DNA from: Bolinopsis microptera
Lineage: Eukaryota > Ctenophora > Tentaculata > Lobata > Bolinopsidae
DNA length: 64,000 nt
Direction of reading: 5' to 3'
NCBI RefSeq assembly: GCF_026151205.1
Contig: NC_087077.1
Span: forward strand, 372,001 to 436,000
This document shows positions 1 to 12,100 of this stretch, one piece after another. Position 1 is the first letter of the stretch, and every line of letters begins with the position of its first letter. Both the position numbers and the translations under genes were made by a program. The notes under the pieces are model-generated. The model saw only the letters and a list, made by a program, of their open reading frames with translations, did no database searches and was not told the DNA's origin.

Positions 1-3000
1 AAATGTTCATGTTGGTGAACTCTAAAGTAACGATTATATACTTGTCAGGTCAAATGTTCATCTTGGTGAACTCTAAAGTAACGATTATATACTTGTCAGG
101 TCAAATGTTCATGTTGGTGAACTGTAAAGTAACGATTATATACTTGTCAGGTCAAATGTTCATGTTGGTGAACTGTAAAGTAACGATTATATACTTGTCA
201 GGTCAAATGTTCATGTTGGTGAACTGTAAAGTAACGATTATATACTTGTCAGGCCAAATGTTCATGTTGGTGAACTGTAAAGTAACGATTATATACTTGT
301 CAGGTCAAATGTTTATGTTGGTGAACTCTAAAGTAACGATTATATACTTGTCAGGTCAAACATGTTCATGTTGGTGAACTCTAAAGTAACGATTATATAC
401 TTGTCAGGTCAAATGTTCATGTTGGTGAACTCTAAAGTAACGATTATTATATATTTGTCAGGTCAAATGTTCATGTTGGTGAACTCTAAAGTAACGATTA
501 TATACTTGTCAGGTCAAACATGTTCATGTTGGTGAACTCTAAAGTAACGATTATATACTTGTCAGGTCAAATGTTCATGTTGGTGAACTCTAAAATAACG
601 ATTATATACTTGTCAGGTCAAATGTTCATGTTGGTGAACTCTAAAGTAACGATTATATACTTGTCAGGTCAAATGTTCATGTTGGTGAACTGTAAAGTAA
701 CGATTATATATTTGTCAGGTCAAATGTTCATGTTGGTGAACTCTAAAGTAACGATTATATACTTGTCAGGTCAAACATGTTCATGTTGGTGAACTCTAAA
801 GTAACGATTATATACTTGTCAGGTCAAATGTTCATGTTGGTGAACTCTAAAATAACGATTATATACTTGTCAGGTCAAATGTTCATGTTGGTGAACTCTA
901 AAGTAACGATTATATACTTGTCAGGTCATATGTTCATGTTGGTGAACTCTAAAGTAACGATTATATACTTGTCAGGTCAAATGTTCATGTTGGTGAACTC
1001 TAAAGTAACGATTATTATATACTTGTCAGGTCAAATGTTCATGTTGGTGAACTCTAAAGTAACGATTATATACTTGTCAGGTCAAATGTTCATGTTGGTG
1101 AACTCTAAAGTAACGATTATATACTTGTCAGGTCAAATGTTCATGTTGGTGAACTCTAAAGTAACGATTATTATATACTTTTCAGGTCAAATGTTCATGT
1201 TGGTGAACTCTAAAGTAACGATTATATACTTGTCAGGTCAAACATGTTCATGTTGGTGAACTCTAAAGTAACGATTATATACTTGTCAGGTCAAATGTTC
1301 ATGTTGGTGAACTCTAAAGTAACGATTATATACTTGTCAGGTCAAATGTTCATGTTGGTGAACTCTAAAGTAACGATTATATACTTGTCAGGTCAAATGT
1401 TCATGTTGGTGAACTCTAAAGTAACGATTATATACTTGTCAGGTCAAATGTTCATGTTGGTGAACTCTAAAGTAACTATTATATACTTGTCAGGTCAAAT
1501 GTTCATGTTGGTGAACTCTAAAGTAACGATTATATACTTGTCAGGTCAAATGTTCATGTTGGTGAACTGTAAAGTAACGATTATATACTTGTCAGGTCAA
1601 ATGTTCATGTTGGTGAACTGTAAAGTAACGATTATATACTTGTCAGGTCAAATGTTTATGTTGGTGAACTGTAAAGTAACGATTATATACTTGTCAGGTC
1701 AAATGTTCATGTTGGTGAACTCTAAAATAACGATTATATATTTGTCAGGTCAAATGTTCATGTTGGTGAACTCTAAAGTAACGATTATATACTTGTCAGG
1801 TCAAATGTTCATGTTGGCGAACTGTAAAGTAACGATTATATACTTGTCAGGTGGAATGTTCATGTTGGTGAACTCTAAAGTAACGATTATATACTTGTCA
1901 GGTCAAATGTTCATGTTGGTGAACTCTAAAGTAACGATTATATACTTGTCAGGTCAAATGTTCATGTTGGTGAACTGTAAAGTAACGATTATATACTTGT
2001 CAGGTCAAATGTTCATGTTGGTGAACTGTAAAGTAACGATTATATACTTGTCAGGTCAAATGTTCATGTTGGTGAACTGTAAAGTAACGATTATATACTT
2101 GTCAGGTCAAATGTTCATGTTGGTGAACTCTAAAGTAACGATTATATACTTGTCAGGTCAAATGTTCATGTTGGTGAACTCTAAAGTAACGATTATATAC
2201 TTGTCAGGTCAAATGTTCATGTTGGTGAAACTGAACTCTAAAGTAACGATTATATACTTGTCAGGTGGAATGTTCATGTTGGTGAACTCTAAAGTAACGA
2301 TTATATACTTGTCAGGTGGAATGTTCATGTTGGTGAACTCTAAAGTAACGATTATATACTTGTCAGGTCAAATGTTCATGTTGGTGAACTGTAAAGTAAC
2401 GATTATATACTTGTCAGGTCAAATGTTCATGTTGGTGAACTCTAAAGTAACGATTATATACTTGTCAGGTCAAATGTTCATGTTGGTGAACTCTAAAGTA
2501 ACGATTATATACTTGTCAGTTCAAATGTTCATGTTGGTGAACTCTAAAGTAACGATTATATACTTGTCAGGTCAAATGTTCATGTTGGTGAAACTGAACT
2601 CTAAAGTAACGATTATATACTTGTCAGGTGGAATGTTCATGTTGGTGAACTCTAAAGTAACGATTATATACTTGTCAGGTGGAATGTTCATGTTGGTGAA
2701 CTCTAAAGTAACGATTATATACTTGTCAGGTCAAATGTTCATGTTGGTGAACTGTAAAGTAACGATTATATACTTGTCAGGTCAAATGTTCATGTTGGTG
2801 AACTCTAAAGTAACGATTATATACTTGTCAGGTCAAATGTTCATGTTGGTGAACTCTAAAGTAACGATTATATACTTGTCAGGTCAAATGTTCATGTTGG
2901 TGAACTCTAAAGTAACGATTATATACTTGTCAGGTCAAATGTTCATGTTGGTGAACTCTAAAGTAACGATTATATACTTGTCAGGTCAAATGTTCATGAT

Positions 3001-3165
3001 GGTGAACTCTAAAGTAACGATTATATACTTGTCAGGTCAAATGTTCATGTTGGTTAACTGTAAAGTAACGATTATATACTTGTCAGGTCAAATGTTCATG
3101 TTGGTGAACTCTAAAGTAACGATTATAAACTTGTCAGGTCAAATGTTCATGTTAGTGAACGTGAC
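1..3165 (+). repeat. 51-bp tandem array carrying the PAS-exon 3' splice site
   Basis: About 62 head-to-tail copies of a 51-bp unit fill the start of the window and run directly into the channel's PAS exon. Each unit holds TATATACTTGTCAG (a good 3' splice site), then GTCAAATGTTCATGTTGGTG, which nearly equals the first bases of the PAS exon. Translated in the exon's frame the unit reads MFMLVNSKVTIIYLSGQ, and the exon reads MFMLVNVTIPSFP, so the unit is a duplicated intron-exon boundary. Variants include single-base changes (ctc/ctg), +2 (aaacatg), +3 (attattatat) and +6 (gaaactgaac) insertions. The left end is cut by the window. Confidence 0.95.
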
Positions 3166-6100
3166 GATACCAAGTTTCCCGGTGGTGTTTGTTAGTAACG
3201 AGTTCACCACTTTCTATCGATATTCACGTAACGATGTGTACCTGAAGGATGCTAGACTAGCGTTTATGATGGGACCCTGTACCAGAAAGGGAATATTACG
3301 TGAGATAAAACATACTCTTGAAGCCTCAAACGAGAATACACTGGATTATGTGCTCTACACTAAGGATGGTATACCTGTTCCCACCACTATTGGTCTCTTG
3401 CGAGTCAAAAAACCGGATCATCACAACAACGACTCGTACTTTGCCATGACGTTTGATCCGTTCAAGAGTAAAGATGGACCTGTCGAAGGAGGTATAAAGT
3501 TTATTACTCTTGCAGTAGATTATGTGGAATGAATTCTGGTAACCAGACTTAAATGTTCTTGCATGAACTCTTCGTAGATTTTTTTTCGTGACACGTGAGT
3601 AACGTCGTTATCCGCAGAAAAAGACCCGGAGAAAGAGTTGAATGTTTGGTTGGGAGAAAAGTCTCTTGTTGCACCGATATTGAAGAACAAGGATAAAGTA
3701 TTGTATACGAAACATAAATCATTCAAAAGGTGTGTGTCCAAAAAGATTATTCGACTCTATTTATATTGTTGGGTCCGGGTCATTTTCTATCAGGTTTGCT
3801 ACCGGTCGCGGTCCCATTAGAATTGGTTGTAGAAATGTGGTTGAAGCCGAACTTTTAATTTCTACCACATTTCCAGACCCGGCCCCATTTCGAATGGACC
3901 GGTAATTTTTACATGATACCCTTGGCTAACGAGTCCTTAAATTTTTCAGGAAGATATTCCAAAGATTTACACAATTGTTTGAGAGCGTTAACCTTCTGGC
4001 GGACTCAACTATTCGTAAAACATGGGACTGGTTTATACTTCTTGCCAGTATCTGGGCAACTTTTTCAGTTCCTGTTCAAGTCTGTTTCGATGAAAAGATC
4101 TATTACTCCAAAGATGTAAGTCGTTTCACTACCTATTTTTACATCAAATTGAATTGAAGTTGCATATCAAACCTATTTCAAGCTTATGATTTTGCTGGGT
4201 TCTATCCTTTGTTATTATATTGGCTTCGTGATTGCTTCTAAGTTCTACAATCTACAACGATTTAATCGTTCAAACTTATTCCAGATTGATTTGATAACGG
4301 ATATTTTGTTTCTCATTGATATGGTAATGAACTTCCGCACTACATTCGTAAACGCTGATGGGCTTGTCATCCTGACTAGTAAAAAGATGGCGACCCATTA
4401 TTTGAAAGGGTGGTTTATTGTTGATTTATTGACTGCTGTACCCTGGCAGTTTCTACAGCTCATCAAGCCAGCCAAGGTAAGTTGACAATGGATTAATTTC
4501 CGAATGAGCCTGCGTAGATGTTTAGTTTTAAAAGTAAATTTTTTCCCGATCCATGACTCCTGTGCTGAAGGCACAAAAGAGCCAAGGACAAGGGTTAGCG
4601 AACGAGGTTTTTCTTTTCGTATATAATGGTAGCTTGCGACCGTCGTGCTTCGTCATACAAATGTGCCATCACGGATCGGGAAATTGAGCAGCCTTCCACA
4701 AAAGAAAAGCGGCTGCATTCCCTGCATTTCTTGTTTTAACTTTTGCTCTCTTATTTTTTATCAGATTTTCTAAACAACATCGAATTCCAGGCGTTTAGGT
4801 ACCTCAAGCTCACAAGGGTGTTGCGTATGGCTAAAGTGGCCTTTCACTTAGACGAGTACACTAAAAACGGTCCCATTTCCCTGATCCTCATCATCATGTA
4901 TTTCATTATGTTGGGTCACTTGATCGCGTGCGGCTGGTTTTGGTTGGGGCGGAGTGACTATGAGAGTAATATTGCTGGCTGGGTAACTTATCACCTTCAG
5001 AATAACCATTTCGTTCTTACTCCTGATATTGTTGGCGAACAAGGTTTTTAGTTCACATCTTTTTGATTTTAATTTTATAGTTGTTTATTTTATTATAAAA
5101 CTTAAGATGCATCTTGCTTGTCATAAACTATCAAATTATCATCTTTATTGTTTCTTTTGTTAAAATGAACATGTTCACATCAAATTTTTCTCATTGAATT
5201 GGCTTTAATTTTATCCTGATAAGAAAAGCCTCAATTTTCATATATATCAAAATGCTACCCACAGACTTACAAGAGGATTTCTACTCAGCCTCCCTTTATT
5301 TCGTCATGACTATTTTCTGTACCGTTGGATTCGGAAACATTGCACCCTGGAACGTTTCGGAACAGATTTTCTGTGTCATAGTCATGTTGATCGGAGGTGG
5401 GAGCATTATTTTTAATGCTGATTTTCTGTAATATATATAATAGATATCTTCCGTCATTTTCTCATCCCGTCATTTTCTCATCCCGTCATTTTCTCTTCCT
5501 ACTTAATTTGCTGTTAAAAATAATCTTTAGAAAATTACTGATATAATGTTAAAATTTCTACTTTGCAGCGTTCTTCTACGCTATAATCTTCGGGTCCGCT
5601 ACGAATATCATTATGAGAATGGGAGCCCAGCAGTCTCGGTTCCTGGACCAACAGAAAGATCTGGATCTATACACCTCCGTCAACAAGTTTCCTCTTGATC
5701 TCAAGGTTACCAATCTTGCTGTGATTCATTATTATAAATTTTTTGTCGGTTCTGTCCCTGTTCCACACAGAAATGTATACAAATTGTATACAAGTAAACC
5801 CTCATCAGTCTGTTGTTATCACTGATATTTCAAGTAAACCCTCATCAGTCTGTTGTTATCACTGATATTTCAATTAAACCCTCATCAGTCTGTTGTTATC
5901 ACTGATATTGTATACAAGTAAACCCTCATCAGTCTGTTGTTATCACTGATATTTCAAGTAAACCCTCATCAGTCTGTTGTTATCACTGATATTTCAAGTA
6001 AACCCTCATCAGTCAGCTGTTATCACTGATATTTCAAGTAAACCCTCATCAGTCTGTTGTTATCACTGATATTACAAGTAAACCCTCATCAGTCAGCTGT

Positions 6101-9100
6101 TATCACTGATATTACAACCTGGCCCTCATCAGTCTGTTGTTATCACTGATATTTCAAGTAAACCCTCATCAGTCTGTTGTTATCACTGATATTTCAAGTA
6201 AACCCTCATCAGTCTGTTGTTATCACTGATATTACAAGTAAACCCTCATCAGTCAGCTGTTATCACTGATATTTCAAGTAAACCCTCATCAGTCTGTTGT
6301 TATGACTGATATTACAAGTAAACCCTCATCAGTCTGTTGTTATCACTGATATTTCAAGTAAACCCTCATCAGTCTGTTGTTATCACTGATATTACAAGTA
6401 AACCCTCATCAGTCAGCTGTTATCACTGATATTACAAGTAAACCCTCATAGGTCTGTTGTTATCACTGATATTTCAAGTAAACCCTCATCAGTCTGTTGT
6501 TATCACTGATATTTCAAGTAAACCCTCATCAGTCTGTTGTTATGACTTATATTTCAAGTAAACCCTCATCACTCTGTTGTTATCACTGATATTGTATACA
6601 AGTAAACCCTCATCAGTCTGTTGTTATCACTGATATTTCAAGTAAACCCTCATCAGTCTGTTGTTATGACTTATATTTCAAGTAAACCCTCATCAGTCTG
6701 TTGTTATCACTGATATTGTATACAAGTAAACCCTCATCAGTCTGTTGTTATCACTGATATTTCAAGTAAACCCTCATCAGTCTGTTGTTATCACTGATAT
6801 TTCAAGTAAACCCTCATCAGTCTGTTGTTATCACTGATATTTCAAGTAAACCCTCATCAGTCTGTTGTTATCACTGATATTTCAAGTAAACCCTCATCAG
6901 TCTGTTGTTATCACTGATATTTCAAGTAAACCCTCATCAGTCTGTTGTTATGACTTATATTTCAAGTAAACCCTCATCAGTCTGTTGTTATCACTGATAT
7001 TTCAAGTAAACCCTCATCAGTCTGTTGTTATCACTGATATTTCAAGTAAACCCTCATCAGTCTGTTGTTATCACTGATATTACAAGTAAACCCTCATCAG
7101 TCTGTTGTTATCACTGATATTTCAAGTAAACCCTCATCAGTCTGTTGTTATCACTGATATTTCAAGTAAACCCTCATCAGTCTGTTGTTATCACTGATAT
7201 TTCAAGTAAACCCTCATCAGTCTGTTGTTATGACTGATATTACAAGTAAACCCTCATCAGTCTGTTGTTATCACTGATATTTCAAGTAAACCCTCATCAG
7301 TCTGTTGTTATGACTTATATTTCAAGTAAACCCTCATCAGTCTGTTGTTATCACTGATATTTCAAGTAAACCCTCATCAGTCTGTTGTTATCACTGATAT
7401 TTCAAGTAAACCCTCATCAGTCTGTTGTTATCACTGATATTACAAGTAAACCCTCATCAGTCTGTTGTTATCACTGATATTTCAAGTAAACCCTCATCAG
7501 TCTGTTGTTATCACTGATATTTCAAGTAAACCCTCATCAGTCTGTTGTTATGACTGATATTACAAGTAAACCCTCATCAGTCTGTTGTTATCACTGATAT
7601 TTCAAGTAAACCCTCATCAGTCTGTTGTTATCACTGATATTTCAAGTAAACCCTCATCAGTCTGTTGTTATGACTGATATTACAAGTAAACCCTCATCAG
7701 TCTGTTGTTATCACTGATATTTCAAGTAAACCCTCATCAGTCTGTTGTTATCACTGATATTTCAAGTAAACCCTCATCAGTCTGTTGTTATGACTGATAT
7801 TACAAGTAAACCCTCATCAGTCTGTTGTTATCACTGATATTTCAAGTAAACCCTCATCAGTCTGTTGTTATCACTGATATTTCAAGTAAACCCTCATCAG
7901 TCTGTTGTTATCACTGATATTGTATACAAGTAAACCCTCATCAGTCTGTTGTTATGACTGATATTTCAAGTAAACCCTCATCAGTCTGTTGTTATCACTG
8001 ATATTACAAGTAAACCCTCATCAGTCAGCTGTTATCACTGATATTTCAAGTAAACCCTCATCAGTCTGTTGTTATCACTGATATTACAAGTAAACCCTCA
8101 TCAGTCTGTTGTTATCACTGATATTTCAAGTAAACCCTCATCAGTCTGTTGTTATGACTGATATTACAAGTAAACCCTCATCAGTCTGTTGTTATCACTG
8201 ATATTTCAAGTAAACCCTCATCAGTCTGTTGTTATCACTGATATTACAAGTAAACCCTCATCAGTCAGCTGTTATCACTGATATTACAAGTAAACCCTCA
8301 TCAGTCTGTTGTTATCACTGATATTGTATACAAGTAAACCCTCATCAGTCTGTTGTTATCACTGATATTTCAAGTAAACCCTCATCAGTCTGTTGTTATC
8401 ACTGATATTACAAGTAAACCCTCATCAGTCTGTTGTTATGACTTATATTTCAAGTAAACCCTCATCAGTCTGTTGTTATCACTGATATTTCAAGTAAACC
8501 CTCATCAGTCTGTTGTTATCACTGATATTTCAAGTAAACCCTCATCAGTCTGTTGTTATCACTGATATTTCAAGTAAACCCTCATCAGTCTGTTGTTATG
8601 ACTTATATTTCAAGTAAACCCTCATCAGTCTGTTGTTATCACTGATATTTCAAGTAAACCCTCATCAGTCTGTTGTTATCACTGATATTACAAGTAAACC
8701 CTCATCAGTCTGTTGTTATCACTGATATTTCAAGTAAACCCTCATCAGTCTGTTGTTATCACTGATATTTCAAGTAAACCCTCATCAGTCTGTTGTTATC
8801 ACTGATATTACAAGTAAACCCTCATCAGTCAGCTGTTATCACTGATATTTCAATTAAACCCTCATCAGTCTGTTGTTATGACTGATATTACAAGTAAACC
8901 CTCATCAGTCTGTTGTTATCACTGATATTGTATACAAGTAAACCCTCATCAGTCTGTTGTTATCACTGATATTTCAAGTAAACCCTCATCAGTCTGTTGT
9001 TATCACTGATATTTCAAGTAAACCCTCATCAGTCTGTTGTTATCACTGATATTACAAGTAAACCCTGGCCCTCATCAGTCAGCTGTTATCACTGATATTT

Positions 9101-12100
9101 CAATTAAACCCTCATCAGTCTGTTGTTATCACTGATATTTCAAGTAAACCCTCATCAGTCTGTTGTTATCACTGATATTACAAGTAAACCCTCATCAGTC
9201 AGCTGTTATCACTGATATTTCAATTAAACCCTCATCAGTCTGTTGTTATGACTGATATTACAAGTAAACCCTCATCAGTCTGTTGTTATCACTGATATTG
9301 TATACAAGTAAACCCTCATCAGTCTGTTGTTATCACTGATATTTCAAGTAAACCCTCATCAGTCTGTTGTTATCACTGATATTACAAGTAAACCCTCATC
9401 AGTCAGCTGTTATCACTGATATTTCAATTAAACCCTCATCAGTCTGTTGTTATGACTGATATTACAAGTAAACCCTCATCAGTCTGTTGTTATCACTGAT
9501 ATTGTATACAAGTAAACCCTCATCACTCTGTTGTTATGACTTATATTTTAAGTAAACCCTCATCAGTCTGTTGTTATCACTGATATTTCAAGTAAACCCT
9601 CATCAGTCTGTTGTTATCACTGATATTACAACCTGGCCCTCATCAGTCTGTTGTTATCACTGATATTTCAAGTAAACCCTCATCAGTCTGTTGTTATCAC
9701 TGATATTTCAAGTAAACCCTCATCAGTCTGTTGTTATCACTGATATTACAACCTGGCCCTCATCAGTCTGTTGTTATCACTGATATTTCACTTTCTCAGA
9801 ACCGAATGGAGGACTATTTCTACTACCACTGGTTCAACAGTAAAGGTATTGAGCACTCCCAGATGATGCAGGATTGGCCCAGGACCCTCAAGGAAGACAC
9901 TTCTCTCTTCCTTCACAGGATTCTGTTTGCGGAGTGGCCTGTGTTTAACGAGGCTAGTACAGGCTGTAGACGGTCTCTGAGCTCACTTGTTGAGAGGCAT
10001 GGTAGGTACTGGCTGTATACGGTCTCTGAGCTCACTTGTTGAGAGGCATGGTAGGTACTGGCTGTATACGGTCTCTGAGCTCACTTGTTGAGAGGCATGG
10101 TAGGTACTGGCTGTACACGGTCTCTGAGCTCACTTGTTGAGAGGCATGGTAGGTACTGGCTGTAGACGGTCTCTGAGCTCACTTGTTGAGAGGCATGGTA
10201 GGTACTGGCTGTAGACGGTCTCTGAGCTCACTTGTTGAGAGGCATGGTAGGTACTGGCTGTATACGGTCTCTGAGCTCACTTGTTGAGAGGCATGGTAGG
10301 TACTGGCTGTATACGGTCTCTGAGCTCACTTGTTGAGAGGCATGGTAGGTACTGGCTGTAGACGGTCTCTGAGCTCACTTGTTGAGAGGCATGATAGGTA
10401 CTGGCTGTAGACGGTCTCTGAGCTCACTTGTTGAGAGGCATGGTAGGTACAGGCTGTAGACGGTCTCTGAGCTCACTTGTTGAGAGGCATGGTAGGTACT
10501 GGCTGTAGACGGTCTCTGAGCTCACTTGTTGAGAGGCATGGTAGGTACTGGCTGTAGACGGTCTCTGAGCTCACTTGTTGAGAGGCATGGTAGGTACAGG
10601 CTGTAGACGGTCTCTGAGCTCACTTGTTGAGAGGCATGGTAGGTCACACTGGATCATATTATCAACGCTTCTAGTACGTAACGACGGAATGATATGATTA
10701 AATAACCATACAATATCAGTCGAATTATTGATGAATAAAATTAGAGTATTGACAACTTGAATGTTTACTGTAGTTTTACTGTAGTTTTACTGTAGTTTTA
10801 CTGTAGTTTTACTGTAATTTTACTGTAGTTTTACTGTAGTTTTACTGTAGTTTTACTGTAGTTTTACTGTAGTTTTACTGTAGTTTTACTGTAGTTTTAC
10901 TGTAGTTTTACTGTAGTTTTACTGTAGTTTTACTGTAGTTTTACTGTAGTTTTACTGTAGTTTTACTGTAAGTTTCAATGTAGGTTTCACTCCTGGAGAT
11001 TACATAGTCCACGAAGAAGACTGTGTTGATGCAGTGTACTTTCTGGTTCGTGGTCACGTGAAGATTCTGAAGGACGGTGACGTCATTGGAATTCTAAGTA
11101 AGTCTGTAATTTATTGGAGAATTTTTAAATCGTATCTTATATTTCGTGTAATTGTAAAGCATTTTTATTTTTACCTTTGAGCGTTCGATACGTTTATCAT
11201 GTTTCTTGTTTAGCAATGGGAGACACATTCGGAGAGAAATGGTGGCCGACAGCCGCGTCAGGCAAAGCAAACGCAGACATACAAGCAATGACATACGCCG
11301 AAATCGAGGTGTTGACCCACGAGGTAAACATTTATTGTTTCTACGGATTTATAATTTAAATTTACCAAAATTCACCAAATTTAGCTGACACATGTATGAA
11401 TTGTAATTAATTAATGAATTGCAAACTACCTACGCGCTACGATCACAGTGTAGCACTGAGACCCAGTTAACCGGTTCTTTATCAGCGTTTGAAGGACATC
11501 CTGGTCAAGTTCCCAGATTACTGGTCCATGTGGGAGCAGAAGCTGGACATCACGTACGAGTTGGCTAATCGAGCAGACCAGAATATCTTTGTGAGTTCTT
11601 ATACTTTTCAGATTTACAGACGGTATTAGGTAACCTAAATCACCGTCTCTAATATTGTTGTACTTGTTTACTCACAAAATAATTGATGGTACCAAGCTGA
11701 GGAATAAGCTCGAAAAAATATGAGCCGTTAGTCGAAGACGAGTTATTTGAAAGCTTCTGAAACCCCTCTTCTGAAACCCCTCTTCTGAAACCCCTCTTCT
11801 GAAACCCCTTATGTATTTGTAAGTGCACGTCACAGATTGTGAATCAAGAAGTCGCAAATCACAATCATCTGTAACATACCTATCACGTACTTGATTACTT
11901 ATCGAACATGCTTTTTTAGATTTAAAATTGATTGAGTTCCATTTTGAACAATCTTTCCAGAGTCACGAAAAACAATTGACTATGATTAATTATAGTTAAT
12001 AATATATAGTTATTTTAATGATAGTTAATATATTATATTTACAATGAAAAGTTGTACTCCAATTTTTTTCAATAGTTGTTTATGATCATTCATTATAATT

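Noticed and set aside
1244-3532. A 762-residue repeat protein gene of its own (MFMLVNSKVTIIYLSGQ repeats)
   Set aside because: The frame is open because the unit is 17 codons; the unit is a copied intron-exon border and the non-repeat tail is the PAS exon of the channel, so no separate gene is needed.
4765-4790. Upstream acceptor (ttatcag at 4764) for the S4 exon
   Set aside because: It gives a phase-1 entry while the previous exon exits in phase 0; the acceptor ending at 4790 restores phase and the S4 alignment.
1-10645. CRISPR array
   Set aside because: Repeats are contiguous without unique spacers, and the host is a eukaryote.
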